Source: Streptomyces diastatochromogenes
GTDB lineage: Bacteria > Actinomycetota > Actinomycetes > Streptomycetales > Streptomycetaceae
Reading direction: 5' to 3'
Assembly (NCBI GenBank): GCA_026913215.1
Contig: JAPTYK010000001.1
Span: forward strand, 2,976,001 to 3,040,000
DNA length: 64,000 nt
Shown here piece after piece: positions 46,983-55,956 of this stretch (position 1 is its first letter; each line of letters begins with the position of its first letter). Under the pieces are notes generated by a model. That model was given only the letters and a program-made list of their open reading frames with translations. It had not been told where the DNA came from and did not search any database. The position numbers and the translations under genes are program-made.

Positions 46983-49147
46983 TCAGCGGCGGCCGGCCGG
47001 GGCGCTCTCCAGGACCACCAGGCGCTGGGTCGCGCGGGTCATCGCCACGTACCGGTCGACCGCGCCCGCGACGCCCTCGCCGAAGGCCTCCGGGTCGACG
47101 AGGACCACCAGGTCGAATTCGAGGCCCTTGGAGAGGGACGGGGTGAGCGAGCGGACGCGGGGGCGCTCGCGGAACTCCGGGGCGCCGATGACGCAGGCGA
47201 CGCCCTCGGTGTTCTCGGCGAGCCAGGCGTCGAGGATCCCGTCCAGGTCCGCGACCGGGCCGTGGAGGACCGGGAGGCCGTTGGCGCGGATGGACGTCGG
47301 CACGTTCGCGTCCGGGAGCGCGGCCCGGATGACGGGCTCGGCCTCCGCCATGACCTCTTCCGGCGTGCGGTAGTTGATGCTCAGCGACGTCATGTCGATC
47401 CGGTCGAAGCCGACCCGCTCCAGGCGCTCGCGCCACGACTCGGTGAAGCCGTCACGGGCCTGGGCGCGGTCGCCGACGATCGTGAAGCTGCGGGACGGGC
47501 AGCGGAGCAGCAGCATCTGCCACTCGGCGTCGGTGAGCTCCTGCGCCTCGTCGACCACGATGTGCGCGAACGGGCCGTCCAGCGGCTCCCGTTCGGCCGT
47601 CGGCAGCGCGTCCTCGTCGACCAGGCTCTCCTGGAGGTCCTTGCCCCGCAGCATCGTGACCGCGCCCTCCCCGTCGGGGTCGGCCGCGACGATGCTGTCG
47701 ATGACGCCGGCCATGCGCTCGCGTTCGGCGGCGACGGTGGCCTTGCGCCGGAGGTTGAACCGGGCCGTCGCCGGGTCGCCGAGCCGCTGCCGGGCCGCGT
47801 CCAGGAGCGGCAGGTCCGAGACCGTCCACGCCTGGGCGTCCGCGCGCCGCAGCCGCTTCACCTCGTCGGGGCCCAGCCAGGGCGCGCACATCCTCAGGTA
47901 CGCGGGGACCGTCCACAGGTCGCCGACGAGGTCGGCGGCCTCCAGCATCGGCCACGCGCCGTTCAGGGCGCCGGTCAGCTCCCGGTCCTGGCGCAGGGAC
48001 TTGCGGAACTGCGCCTCCGTGACCTCCTCGCCGTCGTACTTGTCGAAGAGGAGCGAGACCAGGTGCTCCCAGATCTGCTCGCGGGCCTCGTTGTGCGGGG
48101 TGCCCGGCTCCGCCGCCTCGAAGGCCTCCGCCCAGTCGGCGGCCGTCAGCGGGATGTCCGACCAGTGGGTGGAGACGGTCATGTCCTCGGTGGGCGGCTC
48201 CTCGTAGAACGCGACGGCCTTCTCGATCGCCTTCACCATGTCCGCCGTCGACTTCAGGCGGGCCACCTCCGGGTCGGTCTCCGCCGACGCCTTCGCGCCC
48301 TCGGCGACCAGGTCCCGCACGGTGCAGGTCCGCACGCCCTCCTCGCCGAGGCTGGGCAGGACGTCGGCGACGTAGTGCAGATAGGGCTGGTGCGGGCCGA
48401 CGAACAGCACGCCGCCCCTGCGGTGCCCGAGCCTCGGGTCGGAGTAGAGCAGGTGCGCGGTGCGGTGCAGGGCGACGACCGTCTTTCCCGTACCGGGGCC
48501 GCCGTCGACGACGAGGGCGCCGCGCGAGCCCGCGCGGATGATGGCGTCCTGGTCGGACTGGATCGTCGCGAGCACGTCCCGCATCCGGGGCGAGCGGTTG
48601 CCGCCGAGGCTCGCGATGAACGCGGACTGGTCGTCGAGCGCGGCATGGCCTTCGAGGCCCTCGGCGGTGAACACCTCGTCCCAGTAGTCCGTGATCCGGC
48701 CGCCGGACCAGCGGTAGCGGCGGCGGCTCGCCAGACCCATCGGGGTGGCGTGCGTCGCCGCGAAGAAGGGTTCCGCCGCCGGGGAGCGCCAGTCGACGAG
48801 CAGCCTGCGGCCGGTGCTGTCGGTGAGGCCGAGGCGTCCGACGTAGAGCGGCTCGGGTCGTCCGTGCCGACCACGCGGCCCAGGCACAGGTCCAGGCCGA
48901 AGCGGCGCAGCGTCCGCAGGCGGCCGCTCAGCCGGTGGATCTCCGCGTCCCGGTCCATCGCCTCCCGGCCGGCCCCGCCCGGCGCCTTCCGCTCGGCGTC
49001 GAGCCGCTCGGACAGCTCGGCGGTCGTCTCGTCGAGGCAGCGGGCGATGGCCGCGAAGTGCTGCTCGTCGGCCGCGATGAGCGCCGGGTCGGCCTTGGGA
49101 GAGAGGTTGCCGGCGAGGTCGAACACACCGGCAATGAGGGACGTCAT
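46983..49147 (-). CDS. helR: HelD-family RNA polymerase motor, HelR-like (frameshifted near 48860)
   Basis: A superfamily 1 (UvrD-like) ATPase of about 721 residues that acts on RNA polymerase rather than DNA. The N-terminal helical arm begins SLIAGVFDLAGNLSPKADPA. Walker A is VVDGGPGTGKTVVALHRTAH, Walker B HIVVDEAQELTDAEW, motif III IVGDRAQARDG, and the C-terminal motif SLTPSLSKGLEFDLVVLVDP, then RYVAMTRATQRLVVL. One missing C near 48860 joins VVGTDDP to EPLYVGRLGL. HelR proteins of this type remove rifamycin from RNA polymerase and give resistance. The RAE at its promoter supports that assignment over a general HelD. Confidence 0.9.
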
Positions 49148-49448
49148 GGAGGGAATCTCCCGCTTTCGGTCGTCTGGGCTTTTCGAGGTGCGATTGTGTG
49201 CCACCGAGGGGGCCTTGCCGCAAGCCCCCCTGTGCGCTATACGTTGAAAGTGCGGGAGGTGTGTCGTTCCCTCCTCGCCGATCCCCCCTCTCCCTCCCGG
49301 GCTTCCTCCCGGACTCCCGGATTTCCTCCCGGGGAAATTTCTCGGACGTGATCCGCAACCTCGGGCGGTGCCGCACGTCTGGTGGGTTGAAGGCGCCCTT
49401 CAGCTGATGTTCCAGACCGTGTTTCCGACACTTCCTCGGGAGAACCCC
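49148..49448. other. Divergent intergenic region: helR promoter and leader of the rightward secreted-protein gene
   Basis: No gene is supported in these 301 nt. The left third holds the helR promoter with the RAE (49209-49228); read leftward, CACAAT near 49196 is a -10 candidate 19 nt past TTGCGG in the RAE. The right part, with CTTCCTCGGGAG before 49449, is the leader of the Pro/Ala-rich protein. Confidence 0.5.
49209..49228 (-). promoter_or_regulatory. Rifamycin-associated element (RAE) at the helR promoter
   Basis: On the - strand the sequence reads GGGGCTTGCGGCAAGGCCCC, a near-perfect palindrome that matches the RAE known upstream of rifamycin phosphotransferase and helR genes in actinobacteria. 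RAE mediates induction by rifampin-type drugs. It lies about 62 nt before the helR start and overlaps the likely -35 region. Confidence 0.88.
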
Positions 49449-49834
49449 ATGTCCAGCCGTGCCAAGCCCAAGATCCTGGCCGTCGCCCTCGGTGCCGTGC
49501 TGCTCATCGGCGGCGGCTTCGTCGCGCAGGCCGTCGCCGACTCGGCGCCGCGGCCGGCCCCGTGGCGCCGAAGTCCGCGCCCGCCGCCCCGAAGCCCGCC
49601 CAGCCCGCCCCTGCCGCGCCGAAGCCCGCGCCCGTCGCGCCGAAGGTCGTGACCGCGCCGAAGCCGGTGGGGACCCGCGGCCCGTGCCCGCCACGCCCCG
49701 GCCGGCTCCGCGACCGCCCCGCCGAAGCCGGTGGCCACGCCGAAGCCCGTGCCCGCGAGCACGCCCGCGAGCACCCCGCGCCGGTCCCCGCGCCCGCCGG
49801 TGACGCGCCCCGCGTGATCGCCCCCGGCAAGTAA
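49449..49834 (+). CDS. Secreted Pro/Ala/Lys-repeat protein (frameshifted)
   Basis: A signal peptide (PKILAVALGAVLLIGGGFVA, then QAVADSA) is followed by a low-complexity region of APKPA-type repeats (VAPKSAPAAPKPAQPAPAAP, KPAPVAPKVVTAPKPVG) and an end of GDAPRVIAPGK. Frame breaks near 49556 and 49680 are in GC runs of the repeats. No catalytic domain is present; such repeats span or bind the cell wall. The gene is 57 nt upstream of the sigma-factor gene and may share its transcript. Confidence 0.55.
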
Positions 49835-49891
49835 GCACCAGGCGAGCGGGTGGGCCTGGAAGGGCCCGCCCGCTCCGACGGATCGAGGCCC

Positions 49892-50512
49892 ATGTCGTAC
49901 GCCCTTCCCCGCCCCTGGCGCCGTCCTGGTGGTCCCGGCTGCTCGCGCGCGTGCCGGTGCGGGAGCGCCGGCCGCGGCTGCGCGTCGTCGCCGCCCCGTA
50001 CGGCGACGGGACCGCGCCGCCGACCCTCACCGAGCTCTACCGGGCGCGGCGGCTCGACATGGTGCGGCTCGCGCTGTTCCTGGTGGACGACCTGCCGACC
50101 GCCGAGGACGTCGTGCAGGACGCGTTCGCCGCCGTGTGCCGGGCCTACGGGACCTCGCTGGACGGGCTCCAGGACCCGGGGCGTACCTGCACACCGCCGT
50201 CGTCAACGCGGCCCGCTCCGTGCTGCGCCGGCGCCGCACCGCGCGCGCGTACGTCCCGCCGCACCCGGGCACCGGCGCGCCTGTCGACGAGGGGCTGCTG
50301 CTCGCCGAGGAGCACCGGGACGTGCTCGACGCGCTGGCGGAGCTGACGCGGCGGCAGCGCGAGGTCCTGGTGCTGCGCTACTGGTCGGAGCTGACGGAGG
50401 AGCAGATCGCGCGGACGCTCGGGCCTCGCGGGGCACGGTGAAGTCCACCGCCAGCCGCGCGCTCGACGCCCTGGAGCGCAAGCTCGCGAAGAGAACGGAG
50501 GCGGGTCGATGA
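49892..50512 (+). CDS. SigE-family ECF-type RNA polymerase sigma factor (frameshifted)
   Basis: About 205 residues. Region 2 is seen as TLTELYRARRLDMVRLALFL and DDLPTAEDVVQDAFAAVCRA; region 4 as ALAELTRRQREVLVLRYWSE, LTEEQIARTLG and SRGTVKSTASRALDALERKL. Breaks near 49930, 50180 and 50430 are single bases in GC runs. It belongs to the SigE-family group common in Streptomyces. A small membrane-type gene follows immediately (stop and start overlap), as expected for a sigma/anti-sigma pair. Confidence 0.82.
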   Translation: MSYALPRPWRRPGGPGCSRACRCGSAGRGCASSPPRTATGPRRRPSPSSTGRGGSTWCGSRCSWWTTCRPPRTSCRTRSPPCAGPTGPRWTGSRTRGVPAHRRRQRGPLRAAPAPHRARVRPAAPGHRRACRRGAAARRGAPGRARRAGGADAAAARGPGAALLVGADGGADRADARASRGTVKSTASRALDALERKLAKRTEAGR

Positions 50513-50843
50513 CCTCCCCGTCGAGGAACGGCTGCGCGCCGCGCTCGCCGCCCGCGCCGCGCTCGTGACCCCGGGACCTGCGGCGCGACGCGCCTCCGCG
50601 GGGCGCCGGTGGGGACGCGCCGGGTGGCCCCGGTGGCGTTCGCGGTGCTCGGGACGGCCGCCGCCGCGCCGCCGTGTGCGTCCTCCTGCTGCTCCCGGAC
50701 GGGCCGGTGGCCCCGGCGCCGGTGCCGCCCGCCCGCTCCCCGGCGCCCACCGGCGCTCCCCGACGCCCGCGCCGGCCCCGCCCTCCACGGGCGTCCCGGT
50801 CGTCCCGTCCGTCTCGGTGCCCCGGCCGGTGGAGTCGCCGTAG
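50509..50843 (+). CDS. Probable small membrane protein downstream of the sigma factor (poorly resolved)
   Basis: Reading across several frame breaks gives a start like DDLPVEERLRAALAARAALV, the N-terminal pattern of anti-sigma-like or membrane partners, then Arg/Gly residues, a hydrophobic stretch that is out of frame, and a Pro/Ala/Val-rich tail ending TGVPVVPSVSVPRPVESP at the stop 50843. At least two base errors are needed, so the protein cannot be rebuilt with confidence. From position it is likely to be a partner of the sigma factor. Confidence 0.4.
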
Positions 50844-50850
50844 GACGTGG

Positions 50851-50882
50851 AGAAGGCCGGAACCGATCGGTTCCGGCCTTCT
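50851..50882. terminator. Bidirectional terminator hairpin
   Basis: AGAAGGCCGGAACC (50851-50864), loop GATC, then GGTTCCGGCCTTCT (50869-50882): a perfect 14-bp stem between convergent genes. Confidence 0.88.
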
Positions 50883-50905
50883 CCGCTGCTTCCGCCGCGC
50901 GGGTG

Positions 50906-51217
50906 TTACTTCTTGACCTCGTCGAGGCAGAGGACGAACTTCTCCTCGTCCCACTGCTGCGCGAGCGCCGAGTGCTCGTCGCCGCACTTGTTCAGGTCGA
51001 AGGTGTCGTCGATGACCTTGACGACCTTGAACAGGTCGGGCTTCCCGGAGGAGCAGTCGACGGTGTCGACCTTCGGGTCGTTGTCGGGGCCGCTGACCGT
51101 GACGCACTCGCCGGCCTTGGCGTGCACCGGGGTGTCGCCCGTGAGGTACGGGATGCCGAGCTTCACGGCGACGGCAACGATGATCGCGACGATGACGCCG
51201 CCGACCTTCTTGAGCAT
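50906..51217 (-). CDS. Small membrane-anchored protein of the LppU/SCO3897-like type
   Basis: A 103-residue protein: one N-terminal transmembrane helix (KVGGVIVAIIVAVAVKLGIP), then a small extracytoplasmic domain with four Cys (GECVTVSG; VDCSSGK; NKCGDEH; FVLCLDEVKK). The Cys spacing suits two disulfides and resembles the LppU-like domains common in Streptomyces. The function is unknown. ATG 51217 is preceded by GGAACTT, a weak site. The frame is intact. Confidence 0.65.
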   Translation of the reverse strand: MLKKVGGVIVAIIVAVAVKLGIPYLTGDTPVHAKAGECVTVSGPDNDPKVDTVDCSSGKPDLFKVVKVIDDTFDLNKCGDEHSALAQQWDEEKFVLCLDEVKK

Positions 51218-51382
51218 GAAAGTTCCTTGATGGGCGCGGGCATGATCAGACGCGAACGTTACATGCAGCAAAACGGGCAAAAGTGATCACGAAGATCCAC
51301 TTCACGATCAGTTGCCGAGTCGTGATCCCCCCGCCTCGCCCGGGTCACGACCGGTACACCCGCAAGACCCGCGGAACCCGCC

Positions 51383-52992
51383 TCAGGGGCGCTGCCCCAA
51401 CTGGCGCTGGTGGTCCAGGGAACGGCGCAGGTCCACCGGGAGCGCGTGGTAGGGGCCGTACGCGCGCTCCGCGTCGAACAGGAGCCGCTGGAGCTCGTCC
51501 TGACCGGCCGTGTGCTCGCCCGCCGCGAGGAGCAGCAGCCCGATCCGCCGCCGGATGTCGAAGGCCCGCGCCAGGTCCCGCTCGTAGTACGGCAGGACCG
51601 CGCGGAACTCCACGAGCGCGGCGGCCGTCTCCCCCAACTGCTCCAGGCACAGGGCCGCGTCGTAACGGAACTGGAGGAACTGCGGGTCCGCCGGGCCCGC
51701 CTCCGCACCGCGGTCCTCCGCGAGCCGGCGCAGCTCCGGCAGCGCGCGCCGGTACTGGCCGTCGTCCATCAGCGTGGACGCGTACTGCTTGCGCAGGATG
51801 CGGACGACCGGCGACCGCTCGCCGTGCTCGGCCGCCGCGGCGGGCAGGATGCCGCCGAGCAGGTCCACGGCCTGGGTGAGCGAGCCCTCGCCGAGCAGCC
51901 GCTTCACCTCGTCGACGGCCGCGGCGACGTCGGGCCGGGGCGGCGGCGTCGATGCCGATGCCGACCCGCTCGCGTAGACCCGGGGGTCGGTACGGGGATC
52001 GGTACGGGCATCGGCACGGGGACCGGCCGGCGCGAACAGGGGCATCGGCGGAACCGGCGGGGCACGTGCGCCGCCCTCGCCGTCGCGCGGTCCGGCCAGG
52101 GCGCGTGCGGGCGCAGGAACGGGCGGGTCGGGTCCAGCGGCCCGCCGGGCGCCGCGCGCGGGCAGCAGCGGCAGCAGGTGCTCGTACACCTCGTGCGCGC
52201 CGGACGGCCGCGCCTGCGGGTCCTTCGCGAGCAGCCGCAGGACCAGCGCTTCGAGCGGCTCGGGACCTCGGGCCGCAGCTGCCGCAGCGGCGCGGGCGGC
52301 TCGTACAGGTGCCGGTGCAGCACTCCGAGCGCGGTGGACCCGGCGAACGGCACGTTCCCGCTGAGGAGTTCGTGGAGCAGGACGCCCAGCGCGTACAGGT
52401 CGGTGGACGGGCCGACGGCGCCGCCCATGGCCTGCTCCGGCGCCATGTACGCCGGGCTGCCGATGGGCGAACCGGTCTGGGTGAGCCGGGTGGTGTCCGT
52501 GTCCAGGACGGAGGCGACGCCCAGGTCGAGGACGGTCAGCGCCCCGTCCGGGCGGATCATCACGTTCCGCGGCTTGAGGTCGCGGTGCACGATCGGCACC
52601 GCGTGCACGGCGGCGAGCACCGCGCACAGCTGCGCGGCGACCCCGACCGCCCACTCCCAGGGGTACGGATCGTGCTCGGCGAGGTGGTCGGCGAGGTCGG
52701 AGCCCGCCACGTACTGCATGACGAGGTAGAGGTCGTCGCCGTCGCTGCCGGCGTCGTGCACGGTCACCAGGCCGGGATGGTCGACCTGCGCGGTCACCCG
52801 GCACTCCCGCACGAAGCGGCGCCGCAGCTCCTCGGCGGCGGTCGCGGGCCCGGTCATCGTGGCCGGGCGCAGCAGCTTCACCGCGACCCGGCGGTCCAGG
52901 CGTCCGTCGTACGCCGTCCAGACCTGCCCCATCCCGCCCTGGCCGATGACGGTGGCGAGCTCGTAACGCCCGCCGATGACCCGCCCGTTCAC
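51383..52992 (-). CDS. Ser/Thr protein kinase with C-terminal TPR-like region (frameshifted near 52262)
   Basis: A PknB-type kinase domain (residues 1-260): Gly-rich loop IGQGGMGQVW, the Lys in VAVKLLRP, catalytic loop VHRDLKPRNVM, DLG in place of DFG (VLDLGVAS), APE in YMAPEQAMGG. One missing C near 52262 breaks the frame after the kinase domain. A Pro/Arg linker and TPR-like helices follow (AAVDEVKRLLGEGSLTQAVD; YDAALCLEQLGETAAALVEF; RIGLLLLAAGEHTAGQDELQ). No transmembrane segment or PASTA repeats are seen, so it is cytoplasmic. It starts at GTG 52992, overlapping the upstream membrane gene by 4 nt. The TPR part probably recruits partners. Confidence 0.88.
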
Positions 52993-53546
52993 CTGCTGCC
53001 CGTGCCTTCCCGGTGTCCTTCCTGAGCAGGTCGCTCAGCTCGTCGAGCTCGGCGCGGACCTGGTCGATGCGGGGCCGGGCGCGGCGGGCGGCGGGACGAC
53101 CGGGCGGGCGTACGGGTTCTGGTCGCCGATCGGGCTCGGGACCGTGACGGCGGTGGCGGGGTCGTACCCGGCGGGAGGTACGCGGGAGCCGCGCCGCCCC
53201 GGTCCAGGCGGCGGATCTCCGTCACCAGGTAGTACGTGAGGGGGCCCGCCACCAGCAGCATCATGATGCCGACGGCGGCGAAGGCCTCCGCGGTGCTGGA
53301 CTCCTGGTCGCCGGTCGCGGCCGCGTACGCGAACAGGGCCGCCCCCGCCGCGAACGTCACGCCGAACAGCACCCAGTCCAGCGCCCTGCGGGTGAGGACC
53401 GCGACGCGCAGCATCGGCGCCCAGGCCAGGAAGCCGCAGCTGAGCAGCGCGAGGGCGCAGAAGAGGACGAGCAGCGCCACCCGGCCGCCGGTGACGGGGC
53501 TCTTCTGGGGCTGCGGAACCTGCGGGGCCTGCGGAGGGCCGTACAT
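52989..53546 (-). CDS. Membrane protein cotranscribed with the Ser/Thr kinase (frameshifted)
   Basis: About 185 residues. A Pro/Gln-rich N-terminus (MYGPPQAPQVPQPQKSPVTG) precedes four transmembrane helices (VALLVLFCALALLSCGFLAW; LDWVLFGVTFAAGAALFAYA; AFAAVGIMMLLVAGPLTYYL), then a cytoplasmic tail with, after correction, RPRIDQVRAELDELSDLLRK, a likely amphipathic helix. Breaks near 53170 and 53010. The stop overlaps the kinase start (GTGA), so it probably forms a functional pair with it, perhaps as sensor or substrate. Confidence 0.65.
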   Translation of the reverse strand: MYGPPQAPQVPQPQKSPVTGGRVALLVLFCALALLSCGFLAWAPMLRVAVLTRRALDWVLFGVTFAAGAALFAYAAATGDQESSTAEAFAAVGIMMLLVAGPLTYYLVTEIRRLDRGGAAPAYLPPGTTPPPPSRSRARSATRTRTPARSSRRPPRPAPHRPGPRRARRAERPAQEGHREGTGSR

Positions 53547-53601
53547 CCTGCTGCTCCTGCTCGGACGGATCGGGTGCGGAGACGAGCGTATACACTCCGC
53601 G

Positions 53602-53634
53602 GACAACGGTTCCGGGATACCCGGAACCGTTGTC
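53602..53634 (-). terminator. Perfect 15-bp terminator between the methylase and the kinase operon
   Basis: GACAACGGTTCCGGG (53602-53616), loop ATA, then CCCGGAACCGTTGTC (53620-53634). It lies 33 nt past the leftward methylase stop and upstream of the kinase operon, so the two are separate transcripts. Confidence 0.9.
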
Positions 53635-53666
53635 GAACCGATCGGAAGCGGAACGGCGCGACCGCC

Positions 53667-55772
53667 CTACGGGGCCACCGTGCCGTCCGCCAGGCCGTCG
53701 TACAGGCCCTGCACCAGCTGGTCGCCGAGGCGGGCGGCCAGCCGCAGCGACTCCTCGAACTCGGCGAGCGCCCGGAACCGCTCCCCGAACCGGCGCTGTT
53801 CGGCCAGGGGCAGGCGCGGCAGCTGGAGGCGGCGCACGTCGAGGCGGGTCGCGGTGGAGGCGTAGCTGCTGGCCTGCCGGGTGTTGGCGGTGGCCCGGAG
53901 GAACCCGGCCAGGAACCACGGGTCGAGGGCCGCCCGGTCGGGGCGGAGCAGCTGGAGGTTGCGGCCGAGCGCGGCGCCCTCGGCGGAGGCGTCGACGACC
54001 CGGACGGCCGCGCCGCCGCCGAGCACCGGGACGACGACGTCCCCGGCTTCGAGGAGGACCGGCTCCTCGGGCGGGCCGTCGGGCAGCGTCCCGGAGGGCG
54101 GCTGGGCGGCGAGGACGTCGTGGTCGGTGAGGACGGCGACGGGGCTCCGGCGGGCGCGGTGCCCGTGCCTCCGGAGCGCAGGGCGAGGGCTCCGGCGCGG
54201 GCCAGTTCGCCGACGGTGGTCGTGGGCCTTCCGAGCCCGCCGCCGGAGGCCGGGTCGGTCACGGGCGGCGGGGTCAGCTCGCGGGTGCGGCGCAGGGTCT
54301 GCGCCAGCCGCTCGCGCACCCGGTCAGCTGCGCCGCGCCCTCGGCGGCGGCCGGCGGCGGAGGTGGCGGGCGGGGGCGAGGTCGACGTCGTCGTCGAGGA
54401 GGTCGATGACGGGCACGGAGCGGCTCGCGCCCGGGGTGCCGGCGAGGGTCCCGTCCCGGTCGAAGGACGTCCAGGCGTCGCGCACGGCGGTGTGGACGGC
54501 GGCCAGTCGATCCGGTCGCGGGCGTCGCGGGCCGGGCCCGCGTGCTCGGACGCGGTGTCGACGAGGAGGAGTTCGGCGGGTGCCGCTCGCCCGGGACGGG
54601 CCTGCGCAGCACCCAGAGGTGGAGCGGGATGCCGTACGGCGGGGCGGCGCCGGCCGGGAGGGCGACGACCGCGCGCAGGGCGCCCCGGCGGAGCAGGTCG
54701 GCGCGGATGCGGCGGCCGGAGCGGCGGGAGGCGGCGGCGGGCGGCATGAGCAGGACGGCGGTGCCGCCGGGGCGCAGGCGCGCCAGGGCGTGCTGGACCC
54801 AGGCGAGCTCGGACTCCGTGCGGGCCGGGAAGCCGTACTCCCAGCGCGGGTCGTAGGCCAGTTCGTCGTGGCCCCAGTTCCGCTCGTTGAACGGCGGGTG
54901 GCACAGGACGGCGTCCGCCGCGAGCGTCGGGAAGGCGTCGGCGCGCAGGCTGTCCCCGGACCGGACGCGGATGTCGGCGTCGGTGGCGAGCGCCAGCCGC
55001 AGGGCGGTGAGCGCGGCCAGGTCGTGGTCGGCGTCCTGGCCGCAGACGGCGCCGGGCCGCTCGACCGCGCTCAGCAGGCCGCCGGTCCCGGAGGCCGGGT
55101 CGAGGACGGTGAGCGGGACCCCGTCCCGGTCCGGCTCCGGGGCAGCGCGAGCGCCGCCATGAGGGCGGCGGGTCCGGGCGGCGTGAGCGTGTACTGCCGG
55201 GGTTGGCGTCGAGGTGACGGCCGAGCAGGAACTCGAAGGCCTCCCGGACCCCGGTCTCGGCCGCGAGTTCGGCCGCCCCGCGCAGCAGCGGCAGGGACGC
55301 GGCGAGCGCCGGGGCCCCGGTGTGAGGACGGCCCGCCCGGGGCCGAGGCGCTCGGTGAGCGTCTCCTCCAGCGCGACCGGCAGCACCTCCGCGAGCCGCT
55401 CGTCGGGCAGTTCGGCGAGCGTCGGCCAGGCCGCCGACCTGTCCCGTACGAGGAGGAGGGCGCAGCCCGCGTGCACGAGGGCGGTCACGGCACCGGCCGG
55501 GTGGCCCGCGATCTGCTGCCAGACGCGCTCCTTGAGCGGCACCTCGGCCAGCTTCCCCTGGGCCCGGAGCCACCGCTCCACGTCCGCCAGGGCGAAGGAG
55601 GGCTGGTCTCCGTGCCGCCGACGGGCTTGGGGAAGTCGGAGTGGCGGCGCCGCCAGTTGCTGACGGCCGCCCGGCCGACCCCGGCGAGCCGGGCGATCCC
55701 CGCCGCCGTCACCTCGGCCTCCGTCGCCCCACCCGGCTGCTCCGCACCCGCCTCTGCTGCGTTCTCCGGCAC
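53667..55772 (-). CDS. HTH / N6-adenine methylase-like / type I S-like fusion protein (frameshifted)
   Basis: About 700 residues after correction. N-terminus: an AlpA/MerR-like HTH (EVTAAGIARLAGVGRAAVSN, then WRRRHSDFPKPVGG). Middle: HsdM-like helical domain and N6-methylase fold with motif I LTVLDPASGTGGLLSAVE, and motif IV reading LCHPPFNERNWG, that is HPPF where active enzymes have NPPF/Y. C-terminus: a single HsdS-like target-recognition half (RLDVRRLQLPRLPLAEQRRF, then GERFRALAEFEESLRLAARL). No restriction subunit is nearby. GTG 55772 follows GGGGAG. At least four single-base breaks (near 55615, 55320, 55140 and 54500). It could be an orphan modification enzyme or a DNA-binding regulator. 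Confidence 0.75.
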
Positions 55773-55872
55773 GTGACCCAACTCCCCTGTGGCTCGCCCC
55801 TCTGGCTGTGACACCAATCCTAGCGAGGAACACCCACGCCACCACTTCACAGCGTGAGCCGATCCATTTTTC

Positions 55873-55911
55873 GTGAACCGTGTTGACTCGGTTCACAGCC
55901 TCTGCTGTGAT
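55873..55911 (+). promoter_or_regulatory. Promoter with an overlapping inverted repeat before the DUF4190 gene
   Basis: TTGACT (55883-55888), a 17-nt spacer and TGTGAT (55906-55911) form a good housekeeping-type promoter. GTGAACCG (55873-55880) and CGGTTCAC (55889-55896) are perfect inverted arms that flank the -35 box, as a repressor operator would. Confidence 0.6.
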
Positions 55912-55956
55912 TGACCCATCGCACCAGACATCGCCTTCGTCCGGGAGGACACACCC

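Noticed and set aside
51383..55772. Kinase next to a DNA methylase, reminiscent of the Pgl phage-defence system
   Set aside because: The two units are separated by a perfect 15-bp terminator, the methylase has HPPF instead of NPPF, and no PglY-type ATPase or PglZ-type phosphatase gene is nearby.
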